This document shows positions 29,655 through 38,390 of a stretch of DNA of 64,000 bases, in pieces (the first letter of the stretch is position 1; each line of letters starts with the position of its first letter). The notes under the pieces were generated by a model, which saw only the letters and a program-made list of their open reading frames with translations, ran no database searches and was not told the origin of the DNA. The stretch lies in the IMG/VR virus record IMGVR_UViG_3300028835_002196, positions 1-64,000 of that record; one strand, written 5' to 3'. Both the position numbers and the translations under genes were made by a program. This DNA is from a virus.

Positions 29655-30751
29655 TATGTTAAATCTAATTTACCAATTTCTCTATCTACTATATCCTCTG
29701 AAGGTTTTTCTTTGAGGTTAATAACAAGGGATTTTGTTGTTAAATTACGTTTATCAACCCAGCGAACACCCCCGTCATTACCAAAGTCAATAAAATCTGA
29801 TCGGTTATTTACCATATACTCAATTAACTGGTTTTTTGTATAATCCCTCTTGAATCCTAATCTTTGAATGATCTTTTTCAACATTTCATCTTCCCTGCAT
29901 ACTGCAAATAAGGCAAAGGATCCTTGTATTCGATCACGTTCTTTTAAGAATTTTAATGACATATATTCTTTATAAGCCTCTGTATCGTCAGGGGGGGGTT
30001 CCAGTCTTTGAATTATCGCATCATACTTTTCCGCTATAGCAATTTCCCCTGCTATATCTGCTTCATTTCTCTTTAGAAAAGCTTCTTTTGCCGGAACTAT
30101 TCTATCATACCAGAAAGACTTTGTTACTTCAAGAATTTTCTCTGCCATGGCCCTGTCCTGTTGAATGTATTCAACCCGGAAATCATTACCATCCTTCAGG
30201 ATCGCTATTTCAGCGTAATCAACTTCTAATATTATCATGTATGTCTGTAACTGGACCAGGAAATACTGCGGGATACCACTTTCCCATACCTGGGAAGCCC
30301 AATAAGACAGGGTTTTGCATTCCAGGGGAACTTCATCAGTTAAAGGTTCGCTGGTAATAAAATTTGCTCCCCCTTCAATATTTATAACCCTATCTACAGA
30401 CGCAAATAACCACGGGTACTTGGGATTAACCACGTACCCGTTAACATTCTTACATCTGCGAATTACCCGGTTATTAGCCCGGTTTTTAACATATCCATCA
30501 GGGGTGTCATCCCAATACTGCCAGATCTCGGCTATTTTATTCTCATGCTCCCTGCCCCAAAACATTTTCGTGTTATCTTCCATCCATAGATCTGCTGTCC
30601 CTACTTTCTCGTGGTATATACGCATCCAGGTATCATACTTGTTTATTCCCAACACCGTTCCTACTTCCGATCCACCAATACCATTTGCCCTGTAAGCATA
30701 CCACCCAGGGCTGTGCATGGCCATTCTGATTATCTTAATACCCTTTTTCAT
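29651..30751 (-). CDS. YqaJ-type phage exonuclease
   Basis: 366 aa. GIGGSEVGTVLGINKYDTW and FWGREHENKIAEIW near the N-terminus, a conserved Asp in LFASVDRVINI, and EVPLECKTLSYWA (E-x-K) with LVQLQTYMIIL are the lambda-exonuclease/YqaJ catalytic blocks. It resects dsDNA to give ssDNA for the RecT-like protein at 22420. ATG codons at 30724 and 30718 are alternative starts. Confidence 0.85.
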   Translation of the reverse strand: MKKGIKIIRMAMHSPGWYAYRANGIGGSEVGTVLGINKYDTWMRIYHEKVGTADLWMEDNTKMFWGREHENKIAEIWQYWDDTPDGYVKNRANNRVIRRCKNVNGYVVNPKYPWLFASVDRVINIEGGANFITSEPLTDEVPLECKTLSYWASQVWESGIPQYFLVQLQTYMIILEVDYAEIAILKDGNDFRVEYIQQDRAMAEKILEVTKSFWYDRIVPAKEAFLKRNEADIAGEIAIAEKYDAIIQRLEPPPDDTEAYKEYMSLKFLKERDRIQGSFALFAVCREDEMLKKIIQRLGFKRDYTKNQLIEYMVNNRSDFIDFGNDGGVRWVDKRNLTTKSLVINLKEKPSEDIVDREIGKLDLTY

Positions 30752-30759
30752 ATTATATT

Positions 30760-30987
30760 TTAATTTTCGGATGTAAAAATTTTCAACCTGATTGCTTTTG
30801 CCAATTCTTCCAGTTTTTCTGCAAGCAGTTTAGGTGTAAGTGTCTTATCAAAAGTGAGAAAAAATGAGTGATCTTTTTTCATGCCTGCCATTAAAAATAA
30901 TCTTGATTTCTCCTTGGTAAGTTGCTTCGCCCATTTACTAGCCCGATCATTATTAAATATTTCTGTTACTCTGTCTTCTCCTATCAT
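30760..30987 (-). CDS. Small protein of unknown function
   Basis: 75 aa (NNDRASKWAKQLTKEKSRLF, TLTPKLLAEKLEELAKAIRL). Helical. Eight-base gap to the exonuclease gene; overlaps the next gene by 4 bp. Confidence 0.6.
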   Translation of the reverse strand: MIGEDRVTEIFNNDRASKWAKQLTKEKSRLFLMAGMKKDHSFFLTFDKTLTPKLLAEKLEELAKAIRLKIFTSEN

Positions 30988-31655
30988 AATTCATCAAGAT
31001 TAAGGTGTTTCAGCATTCCTTTTACAGTATTATAATAATCATTCAACTTTTCTATTTGCCCGGGAAGTAATTTTTCAGGAAAAGATCCCTGATGTAAAAT
31101 ATCTTCTTTGATATTAACATAATGCCTGGCAATTTCATTTACCAGGTTCTCATGCCGTTTTACTAAAGTAACCGTAGTGTTATATGTTTTGCTACAAATC
31201 TCAAGCTCTGTCTTTAACTTTTCAAAATAAGCCTGGTATTTCTTTTTTTTATCGGCAGGAATAATACTATCTCTCATATATTCCCATCCTTTCTCTACTT
31301 TTTCTGCTAATGGAAGGATAAACCGGCCGTGAAACTCGTCCAATTGACTTGCACATTCCCAATTATCCACTACACTGTACTCGTCTTTGGGATTATATTC
31401 GTCAGCCTTCTGCACATGTTGTTGTAAAACATTAATAGGTACAATATTAAGATTTACACCTTTTATGTTTTGCTGCGGAAACTCCCGGATCTTTCTTATT
31501 GGTATAACAAATGTTCCCGGATACAACAACTTTCCTGTTCCTTTCTCAATATAGGTAATTTTAACCATTACCTGATCATTGGCATCTAATCCCAGGACAT
31601 TAAGCCCCACGGACCGGTCCTTCCATATAGGTTCTTCTATTTCAATTAATTTCAT
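30984..31655 (-). CDS. Hypothetical protein
   Basis: 223 aa. N-terminal beta part (VGLNVLGLDANDQVMVKITY, GTFVIPIRKIREF) and a long helical C-terminal half (AYFEKLKTELEICSKTYNTT). Position next to replication genes suggests a DNA-metabolism role; no motif supports it. Confidence 0.6.
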   Translation of the reverse strand: MKLIEIEEPIWKDRSVGLNVLGLDANDQVMVKITYIEKGTGKLLYPGTFVIPIRKIREFPQQNIKGVNLNIVPINVLQQHVQKADEYNPKDEYSVVDNWECASQLDEFHGRFILPLAEKVEKGWEYMRDSIIPADKKKKYQAYFEKLKTELEICSKTYNTTVTLVKRHENLVNEIARHYVNIKEDILHQGSFPEKLLPGQIEKLNDYYNTVKGMLKHLNLDEL

Positions 31656-31981
31656 GACAGTTTCAATTCAGGGTGACGGCTGAGTTCTTTTATTCTCTGG
31701 CTTTCTTTTTTACTCAACACGCACCCGCTACCCTCATTTTTCTCCCATTCCTTTGCATGATCAATTAATTGCTGGGCAATTTTCATCCAGAAATTCTGAA
31801 TATCCTCACCCATCATATTAAAAAAAGTAAGTGCAAAGGCTTTCCCATGTTGCCGGGCAAGTTTTTCGGCAAGATTTTTAATATGGGGCGTACCCTCGTA
31901 AAGGGCTTCCGCTAATTCCCTAGCAGACAACTTTGCGTCTTCGGGTTTCAGCATTACTGAGTTAAACGGAGTTAATACCAT
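31652..31981 (-). CDS. Small helical protein
   Basis: 109 aa (DAKLSARELAEALYEGTPHI, LAEKLARQHGKAFALTFFNM). All-helical. Overlaps neighbour by 4 bp. Function unknown. Confidence 0.6.
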   Translation of the reverse strand: MVLTPFNSVMLKPEDAKLSARELAEALYEGTPHIKNLAEKLARQHGKAFALTFFNMMGEDIQNFWMKIAQQLIDHAKEWEKNEGSGCVLSKKESQRIKELSRHPELKLS

Positions 31982-31985
31982 AATC

Positions 31986-32876
31986 TTACGATTTGATTTT
32001 TACTGGCAATTCTATCTCGAATTTTATATTATTTATTGCTTTTTCAACAATGCCCGGTACTTCTTCTTTGATGATCCTACGTACCTGATCATCAATTTCC
32101 ATTAATGCTTTTGCAGACAAATTTACTCCACTAGGGCCAGGAGCACCTATTCCCTTATACGTATCCCAAATTCCTTTACCATCAGACGCAGTCTTATACT
32201 TGCCACCATCAGGCTGAGGGGTCCCTACTGGAAAAAGCACCCCCATATCTTCATATACTTTAAACTTACCATCAGGGCATTCCACAAAATTAACTATTCC
32301 GTTTTCTTTATCAACCCACACGAAATTTCCTACACGCACTTCTAAATCTATTTTAGCTTCCTGCTTACCTTCAGGAGTAAATTCCAATGTCTCTTTCGTG
32401 ACAATCTCAACATCTGCCTTATCCATAGATGTCTCCTGATCCCCGGCATTAATTTCTGAAACGTCTTCGGGAGCCGTAACGTGAACTTCTTTCCTGCTTT
32501 TCGGATCAGTATATGTCCTTACCTTAGAATCATCGGGAGACGGACTACTATCGGTCTTCTTCTCACGTGTAAGCTTCTTTGTCTTAAGGTCATCTATCTG
32601 AATAATTTTAACCGGTTTTTCCCCATGATCTTTAATAACACCGGCTTCAATAAACAAGTTATTACTAGCTTTATACAGGGTCTCCCAATGTCTTTGAGGG
32701 ATTTGAGTAAACCAGTAACTCTCATTTCCCAGGCGAGTATATATGTAATCAGGAACGCCTAATATTCTACAAACCTCCTGAGTTGATACCTGGTTAAGTT
32801 CTCTTCGAAATTCTAATATTTTACTTGCTACCTTTTTATAAACAAGCTCGCTCCATGGATAACGTTTTGGATTCAT
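31986..32876 (-). CDS. Multi-part protein of replication operon, unknown function
   Basis: 296 aa from ATG 32876, after the upstream stop. Residues about 1-75 are helical with RELNQVSTQEVCRILGVPDY, possibly a helix-turn-helix; residues about 85-170 are a charged linker; the C-terminal part (VGNFVWVDKENGIVNFVECP, then SAKALMEIDDQVRRIIKEEV) forms beta and helical segments. Sits directly after the primase-helicase; a helicase-loader or regulator role is speculative. Confidence 0.55.
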   Translation of the reverse strand: MNPKRYPWSELVYKKVASKILEFRRELNQVSTQEVCRILGVPDYIYTRLGNESYWFTQIPQRHWETLYKASNNLFIEAGVIKDHGEKPVKIIQIDDLKTKKLTREKKTDSSPSPDDSKVRTYTDPKSRKEVHVTAPEDVSEINAGDQETSMDKADVEIVTKETLEFTPEGKQEAKIDLEVRVGNFVWVDKENGIVNFVECPDGKFKVYEDMGVLFPVGTPQPDGGKYKTASDGKGIWDTYKGIGAPGPSGVNLSAKALMEIDDQVRRIIKEEVPGIVEKAINNIKFEIELPVKIKS

Positions 32877-32887
32877 AATATATAGTT

Positions 32888-34840
32888 TTAAAATGGACAA
32901 TCATCATCAATAGGGGTATATATTTCCAACTGATCAGGATCCTCTTCCTGAGTGATCGTTCCAAGGTTTATTTTTTTATGTGTTATATGATAGTCTTTGT
33001 CTTTTTTATTTATCCTGAAATTATTGAATTTAAGAAAATCAAGCCTGATAATCCCTTCTGTTCCAATCTCCTCAAACCGAATCTTCTCTACTTTCAGATA
33101 AGTAGTTGTAATATCTTTGGCCTTATATTTCAAGTCATCGTTTTCCTCTTCCATCTCCGCAGCTTCCCCATCGGTAAGAGCAGCAAATTTATACCTGTGT
33201 ATAATGACTGCAATATCCGCCTTCTCATACCATGCCGAAGATCCTTTGATATCATAAACACTTGGCATAATGTAATTTCCATTCCTGTCTTTCGCTAATT
33301 TCGTGGGATGAGCAATAATAAAACCATGAATATTATGATAGGTATTAAAATCCGCCAAGTATTCAAGTTGGCTTTCAATAAATTTGGTTTCGCTCATGTA
33401 GCCTGGTGCATCATTATCCAGCTTATTATAAGCATCAATCACATAACCAAAGATATTCTCTGTTTTAACAAGATGGCTAATATATTTACAAATAGACTGT
33501 AATTTAGTCACATCTGTCCTTTTAATCGTGCCATCAAAACTTTCATAATTCCGGTTATCAGGAGCCACTACAATGAAACGGTTCTCGATAAAGTTCAATA
33601 TATCTGCCCATTCCTTATCATCCATACTATCAGGTTGACCCTCCTGATATGTTTTCTCAACGAACAATTCAGCCAATTTAACGTGTTCTCTTGCTGTTGG
33701 CCTGTTTTCAGGTGTAAACATGGCCAGTTTAACTTCAGTATTTACCTTCACAAGTTCTTTTAAATACCATCTTAAAACAACAGATTTCCCCATGCCCGGA
33801 ACGCCTGACCAGAAAGATATATGGCCTCTTTTAGGAGTAAATAAAAAATCCAGTTCCGGATGTCCGCAGCTCAAGCCGGGTTGTAACCCTTGTTTACGAT
33901 ATTCAATTAAATCATGCTTTATATCACTTGGCCGGATAATTCCCTGAATAGGCAGATTAGTGGCATTCTCATAACATTCCCTGACTTTATCAACACCCAG
34001 GGCCTCTAACTTGTCTGCCCCTCTCAATACTTCATTAATATCTTTGTAACCTTTGGGATACTTTATTATCTTACATCTCCACTTACCCAGCCTGCGGGTA
34101 AGCTCTTCAAATAGCACATACCCGGCATCGTCATCATCAACGCTGATATAAAAATAATCAACATGCTTTGCTATTTCCCTGAAATAAGGATCATTGAGAT
34201 AATTAAATTCCTTTTTAAAATTTTTTGCCTTCAGGCTGGGTGCTCCCTGGGGAACACTAAGTATATTCCTTAGCCCGGCCTCCCGGTAAGTCAGACAATC
34301 CCATTCTCCTTCTGTAATACCTACAATATTGTCTTCTTCCCGGAGGGGATCTTTATTAATTGACAGGGTTTCTAATCCCCAAAAAACAATTTTAGTCCCA
34401 TACTCTTTCTTGATCTGCCACCACTTAAGCTTTGCTCCGGGTTTATAGTTCAGGAATTTTACATTAACCAGGGCGTAATTTTCATAATAAGGAAAACCGA
34501 TAATACCCTTATCGGTTTCATATATCATAGCCTGGGTCAATGTTGTTGTTGAAAAACCGCGATCCCTGTAATACTTTGTAAATTCCAGGGAAAATTTCCT
34601 CTCTACATTCATATGTGTCGGCATGCCCGAATTTGCCCTAACCTTCTCATACTTCTCCATCACTTCCAAATTGCCGGACCATCCACAACGATGACACTTA
34701 AACCATCTGTTACCAACTTCATTGTTTACCGTAAGGCAAGGGTGTTTGGGGTGTTTGCTTGTCTCGCTACAATTAGGACAGGTAACAGAATGTCGGTCTT
34801 TCCCCGGGGGGGACTTTATGCCTAATTCTATAAATTCCAT
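32888..34840 (-). CDS. T7 gp4-type primase-helicase
   Basis: 650 aa. Zinc-binding primase domain: CPNC (21-24) and CHRCGW (49-54). TOPRIM catalytic parts: ITEGEWDCLTYREAG (about 174-189) and SVDDDDAG (233-240). RecA-like helicase: Walker A GVPGMGKS (346-353), AMFTPENRP, a later FGYVIDAYNKLD and SAWYEKADIAVIIHR. The C-terminus ends IDDDCPF, echoing the SSB tail; in T7 both gp4 and gp2.5 use acidic tails to dock on the polymerase. It makes primers and unwinds the fork. Confidence 0.92.
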   Translation of the reverse strand: MEFIELGIKSPPGKDRHSVTCPNCSETSKHPKHPCLTVNNEVGNRWFKCHRCGWSGNLEVMEKYEKVRANSGMPTHMNVERKFSLEFTKYYRDRGFSTTTLTQAMIYETDKGIIGFPYYENYALVNVKFLNYKPGAKLKWWQIKKEYGTKIVFWGLETLSINKDPLREEDNIVGITEGEWDCLTYREAGLRNILSVPQGAPSLKAKNFKKEFNYLNDPYFREIAKHVDYFYISVDDDDAGYVLFEELTRRLGKWRCKIIKYPKGYKDINEVLRGADKLEALGVDKVRECYENATNLPIQGIIRPSDIKHDLIEYRKQGLQPGLSCGHPELDFLFTPKRGHISFWSGVPGMGKSVVLRWYLKELVKVNTEVKLAMFTPENRPTAREHVKLAELFVEKTYQEGQPDSMDDKEWADILNFIENRFIVVAPDNRNYESFDGTIKRTDVTKLQSICKYISHLVKTENIFGYVIDAYNKLDNDAPGYMSETKFIESQLEYLADFNTYHNIHGFIIAHPTKLAKDRNGNYIMPSVYDIKGSSAWYEKADIAVIIHRYKFAALTDGEAAEMEEENDDLKYKAKDITTTYLKVEKIRFEEIGTEGIIRLDFLKFNNFRINKKDKDYHITHKKINLGTITQEEDPDQLEIYTPIDDDCPF

Positions 34841-34843
34841 AGG

Positions 34844-35227
34844 CTAAAGACAATAACCCAGGCTAACATTCAAATATTTCATTGATTTATCGTCCCTGTA
34901 TATAAATCTCGGACCTTTGTGATCATCCCCAGGGAAAGGATAACAGTGATTCAATGCAACCCCCGTGTCAGCACCATCATTAAAAAAAACTGGCCGGTTA
35001 GTCATGTTTGTTATCGTGGGAACACTTTTTTTGGTCAGGTCAGCAAATTGCTTAATCGTCCAAACATTATATCTCATACGCTCTATGACGTACTCTTTGT
35101 CTTTGTTAAGCTTCTTGCTGAGCATGCCTATAAGATCATGATCAAACTTAACAAAACAAATTATAACATCCTTTATTTCTCCCGGACGTTCCTGAATTAC
35201 TACCGAATCTTCTTTTGTCTCTGTCAT
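34844..35227 (-). CDS. HTH-containing early protein
   Basis: 127 aa from ATG 35227; the longer version starting at 35251 is ruled out because its start lies inside the promoter. VWTIKQFADLTKKSVPTITN has a helix-turn-helix shape (helix, then S-x-P-T-I recognition helix). First gene after the strongest promoter in the window, with a leader of about 16 nt. A regulator of the operon is likely. Confidence 0.65.
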   Translation of the reverse strand: MTETKEDSVVIQERPGEIKDVIICFVKFDHDLIGMLSKKLNKDKEYVIERMRYNVWTIKQFADLTKKSVPTITNMTNRPVFFNDGADTGVALNHCYPFPGDDHKGPRFIYRDDKSMKYLNVSLGYCL

Positions 35228-35248
35228 ATTATAAAACTTTTGTTTGCT

Positions 35249-35280
35249 CAAAGATATTCATAAAAGATAACTTTTACAAA
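35249..35280 (-). promoter_or_regulatory. Bacteroidota-type promoter of the replication operon
   Basis: Minus strand TTTG (35280-35277), exactly 20 nt, TATCTTTG (35256-35249): perfect in both boxes. The predicted start near 35243 is downstream of the 35251 ATG and so sets the true start of the HTH gene at 35227. Drives about 13 kb down to the terminator at 22321. Confidence 0.85.
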
Positions 35281-35309
35281 CTTTCTTTTAAATAAAATTT
35301 GCTATAAAT

Positions 35310-35343
35310 AAAACATGGGGCAATCTTGTGTGAAAGCCCCATG
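35310..35343 (-). terminator. Terminator of the late operon
   Basis: CATGGGGC (35314-35321) / GCCCCATG (35336-35343), perfect 8-bp GC-rich stem, 14-nt loop; on the minus strand it is followed by TTTTATTTATAG. It ends the late transcript just upstream of the replication-operon promoter. Confidence 0.8.
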
Positions 35344-35348
35344 AGTGA

Positions 35349-35378
35349 AGATCTAAATAGCGAGGAGCTATGAGATCT
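35349..35378. other. Second nested hairpin at late-operon end
   Basis: AGATCT (35349-35354), ATAGC (35357-35361), loop GAGGA, GCTAT (35367-35371), AGATCT (35373-35378) form two stacked stems with a small bulge, immediately after the stop codon of the spanin-like gene. It may protect the mRNA 3' end or aid termination. Confidence 0.5.
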
Positions 35379-35379
35379 A

Positions 35380-35989
35380 TTATCTTTTTAGTTTTATTTT
35401 TCGGCCAAACTTAAACCCGATCAAATTTTCCTGACCAAACCTGGTATACTGGATACCGTAGATGTTATCCTTCTTGTTGATCAAGTCCAGATCAGCTCCG
35501 AATAAGAACTTTCCGCTATGGGTTCCCCCCCCTAACCTAATAGCACCATATAATCCTGTTTGCTGAACCCTGACCTCGTACGGTACCGGTATAGGTTTTG
35601 TTACCTCCACGATCGTCTGCACCTCTGTGAGGGTTATTTCATGTCGCCAATTCCAATACGTTAGCAAACCTTTTACTGTTGCATTAATCCAAAAAGAACG
35701 TATCATTAATAGTGCTATCACTATAATAATTTGTCTGAGGATCTACAGCTATAGCTTTTGGAATTTCACGATCAATAAACTCTGTTTTCCATCGTGTTAT
35801 AAAGGTGTCTACCTTTACCGTATCCGGAGGCCTGTTAGCAATGGCTATGATACTATCAATAAAAGATTGATCAACCACTGTTTTACCGGCCGGTAATTTA
35901 TCTGGTCTCGAACATTCTTGCAGAAATACAACATACCCTACCAATACAATGATAGTAATACCCATTAATGATATGCCAAATTTTTTCAT
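35380..35989 (-). pseudogene. Spanin-like envelope protein gene split by a frameshift
   Basis: The first frame (ATG 35989) encodes MKKFGISLMGITIIVLVGYV, a membrane anchor, then a periplasmic stretch (FIDSIIAIANRPPDTVKVDT) ending NYYSDSTINDTFFLD-stop at 35684. The second frame continues as TVKGLLTYWNWRHEI, PVPYEVRVQQTG and a beta-rich end (FLFGADLDLINKKDNIYG). Removing one T from TTCTTTTTGG joins them as DTFFWINATVKGLL, which matches the architecture of a single Bacteroidota-phage envelope protein. So this is one gene with a +1-type shift, by error, mutation or programmed slippage. Lies in the lysis region; spanin function is inferred. Confidence 0.65.
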
Positions 35990-35991
35990 TA

Positions 35992-36291
35992 CTAGGTAGC
36001 TGAAATGGTTGCATTTGATGAGGCAACTTTCCAATTCGAGCCATCACTGATAGCTAGCGTTGGAGCACCCGCATGACCATCGGTCACATAAATCATTGCA
36101 CCTGCAACTTGTTCTTCATCCAAAGCCTGGGCCTCGGCAGTAGTGTATGATGGTAACATGAAGGGAAGTTCAACAAAGGCCCTGGTCCCCTGTACTCCTA
36201 TTCTTTTACGACCACCAGTAACCGTCTGAAATTGGATCGCACTTATATCTAAATCACGATCAAATACTCTTTTTGGAACATCAAGTTTCAT
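35992..36291 (-). CDS. Small structural protein, fibre/decoration type
   Basis: 99 aa. The second half FMLPSYTTAEAQALDEEQVA, then GAMIYVTDGHAGAPTLAISD and GSNWKVA, is the small beta domain common at ends of phage fibre and capsid-decoration proteins (AGxMIYVxDGxxGxPxLAxSDGxxW). Probably displayed on the virion. Confidence 0.65.
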   Translation of the reverse strand: MKLDVPKRVFDRDLDISAIQFQTVTGGRKRIGVQGTRAFVELPFMLPSYTTAEAQALDEEQVAGAMIYVTDGHAGAPTLAISDGSNWKVASSNATISAT

Positions 36292-36386
36292 AATTTTTAA
36301 TGGTTTAAGTTAATACTGGATTTAATTATATAAAAAAACGAATTTACATTATTTTCCTTAATATCTCCTATCCAATCCATAATAAT

Positions 36387-36950
36387 TTATGCTATTTTTT
36401 TTCTCGGTACCTGAATCTTACTTAAGTTTTCTAGTTTTTCCCTGATTGATTTTCTTGCTCTCAAATATTGCGACCTGGATGTACTCTCGTTAATTCCCAT
36501 CAATTTAGCAATTTCCTTATGACTATACTCCTGCACTGCATACAATTCAAAAATCATTTTGTATCCTCTAGGTAGCGAGCCTATTATGTCAAGCAATTCA
36601 TTACACACAAAAACTGGATCGTTAAAACTCAGCTCTATTTCTGTTTCATCAATACTTTTGACATCGTAATGATAGTGATAATGCTTCTTATTTCTGTTAT
36701 AGTTTGTTTTAGCCGTGTTGAAGATTATTGCTGCCATCCAGGCCCTTAATGGAGCTGTTCCCCTGTACTCGTCGATTTTCAGTAAAATCTTCAGAAACCC
36801 CTCCTGTAATATATCTTCAGCCTCCGAAGTTTCAAAGGCATACCTTTTACAGATGTTTATGAAAAACACTGAATACTGTTCAAATAGTTGCTTCTGAGCC
36901 TGCTGGTTCTGTTTTATACATTGTTCTATAAGTTGCTTCTCATTAAACAT
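36387..36950 (-). CDS. Phage-encoded ECF sigma factor
   Basis: 187 aa, the usual ECF size. Region 2: AEDILQEGFLKILLKIDEYR followed by GTAPLRAWMAAIIFNTAK. Region 4: YSHKEIAKLMGINESTSRSQ then YLRARKSIREKL, a clear helix-turn-helix. It binds host core RNA polymerase and redirects it. No anti-sigma gene is adjacent. Encoded within the late block, where no host-type promoters were seen, so it may drive late transcription. Confidence 0.88.
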   Translation of the reverse strand: MFNEKQLIEQCIKQNQQAQKQLFEQYSVFFINICKRYAFETSEAEDILQEGFLKILLKIDEYRGTAPLRAWMAAIIFNTAKTNYNRNKKHYHYHYDVKSIDETEIELSFNDPVFVCNELLDIIGSLPRGYKMIFELYAVQEYSHKEIAKLMGINESTSRSQYLRARKSIREKLENLSKIQVPRKKIA

Positions 36951-36973
36951 TTTCGTGCATTATTTTGGTTTTT

Positions 36974-37636
36974 TCATGATTGAAATTTTAAGTATTCAAG
37001 AATCCCTTCAAATATAGCATAAGCTCGATCATTACGAAACCCATCATCTTTCAAGTATCTTAAATCCCTGTTATTTGTCATAAAAGCATTCTCAACCAGC
37101 ACCCATACACCTTTCGTTTCACGTAATATGAAATAATTCTGTCCTTTAATTCCATTGTCATGCCTGGGACGAATTACGTGACTATTTTTTGCATCAGATT
37201 GCCTTATACTATCAGCAATACACATGGCCAGCAACTTCCCTTTTTTAGATTCCCTTTTACCCTTCTTATAATAGTACACACAGAAACCATTTGCATCCGG
37301 TTTAGGAACTAATCCGTCAGCATGAAGGGAAACACCTATCAATTTTTTGCCTCTTGCCTGAGCGTCTAAAAACAACCTGTTCTCTATTTCTTTTCTCCTG
37401 TTCAATCCTTCATCTCTCCAACCGGCAGCCAGTTGATAATATTCCATTCCGGAATAATTCCATAAAAGAGTGAGCTTGTCTTCTTCTGCCGTGTTAAATT
37501 CATTCTCTCTCAAGGATCCGTCAATACTCCTCTTACCGCCAGTCAGCCAACCATGCCCCGAATCTGCCACGAATACATAATTTTTGATAAGAGATGTCAA
37601 TTGGATTATTGCCTGTTTATCAAATATGTTATACAT
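36974..37636 (-). CDS. N-acetylmuramoyl-L-alanine amidase (endolysin)
   Basis: 220 aa from ATG 37636. VFVADSGHGWLTGGKRSIDG carries the first zinc His, RENEFNTA the Glu, GVSLHADG the second His, and WVLVENAFMTNNRDL the catalytic Glu of the Amidase_3 fold. No signal peptide, so it needs a holin to reach peptidoglycan. Neighbours are membrane proteins and the spanin-like gene, a complete lysis cassette. Confidence 0.88.
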   Translation of the reverse strand: MYNIFDKQAIIQLTSLIKNYVFVADSGHGWLTGGKRSIDGSLRENEFNTAEEDKLTLLWNYSGMEYYQLAAGWRDEGLNRRKEIENRLFLDAQARGKKLIGVSLHADGLVPKPDANGFCVYYYKKGKRESKKGKLLAMCIADSIRQSDAKNSHVIRPRHDNGIKGQNYFILRETKGVWVLVENAFMTNNRDLRYLKDDGFRNDRAYAIFEGILEYLKFQS

Positions 37637-37672
37637 TATTTTCCCCTTTCTTTTTTGTAACAAAACTGTCTT

Positions 37673-38140
37673 CTATACAATTCGAATCAGCATTCCAAGC
37701 CATACCAGATAATAAGCTACTATCTCAATCCAGAATGTATGATTTCTCATATTACATTTCATTGCCGGAATCGTAAATATTAACTGGGCCAAAACAAAGT
37801 ACCAGAGATTGAAATCAATGATCAATGCGGCCATCCCGAAAATAATTCCGGCCATAGCACCGATAACATGAACCTTCTCAGTTAGTTCAGTATTTTTTGT
37901 ATCCGCTGCGGCTCCGGCAAAACATATTGCTAATCCGGCAAGGAAGGTTAAAGCTGTTCCTCCTGCTATCATTAACGGGATTGAAAACCCCCAGAGAGAG
38001 AGGGTAAAAATCCATTTATTTTCGATATAATACCATGATGCTGAAACAGACCGGAGCCATCCAAACTTAATTGTTATTCCTGCCACATAGGACGTGAATA
38101 TAATGAAACTCAGGATCAACGCTATTAATTTGTAATTCAT
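37673..38140 (-). CDS. Multi-pass membrane protein, holin candidate
   Basis: 155 aa from ATG 38140, past the upstream stop. About four to five transmembrane helices (IALILSFIIFTSYVAGITI, IFTLSLWGFSIPLMIAGGTA, VIGAMAGIIFGMAALIIDF). Directly upstream of the amidase. Either a holin or another lysis-associated membrane protein. Confidence 0.65.
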   Translation of the reverse strand: MNYKLIALILSFIIFTSYVAGITIKFGWLRSVSASWYYIENKWIFTLSLWGFSIPLMIAGGTALTFLAGLAICFAGAAADTKNTELTEKVHVIGAMAGIIFGMAALIIDFNLWYFVLAQLIFTIPAMKCNMRNHTFWIEIVAYYLVWLGMLIRIV

Positions 38141-38153
38141 CACATTTAGAGTT

Positions 38154-38390
38154 TTAGTTTTTAAGTAAGTAAGAAACTCCAAGGATAAAAGCCGTCCATG
38201 CTCCACCTATTATGGCAAAAAATTTGTTTTGCCTTTTTTTTAAATTCTGAATACAATCGGTGTTATCTTGTATTTGTTTAGATACACCTCCTGGAGTATA
38301 CTTGGTGCCTAACGCCCAATCTTTTATTTCTCTTACGTCTTCAGCAAGAGCTACAAAAGTTTCTTCATTCACTTCAATTTTTTTGCTCAT
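38154..38390 (-). CDS. Small holin-like protein with C-terminal TM helix
   Basis: 78 aa from ATG 38390, overlapping the next stop by 4 bp. N-terminal coiled-coil-like region (NEETFVALAEDVREIKDWAL), then a C-terminal helix FAIIGGAWTAFILGVSYLL. The arrangement is like XhlA-type holin partners. In the lysis cassette. Confidence 0.6.
   Translation of the reverse strand: MSKKIEVNEETFVALAEDVREIKDWALGTKYTPGGVSKQIQDNTDCIQNLKKRQNKFFAIIGGAWTAFILGVSYLLKN

Noticed and set aside
35252-35379. tRNA or small RNA between the late operon and replication operon
   Set aside because: The stems are a terminator, a nested hairpin and a promoter; there is no cloverleaf or T-loop sequence.
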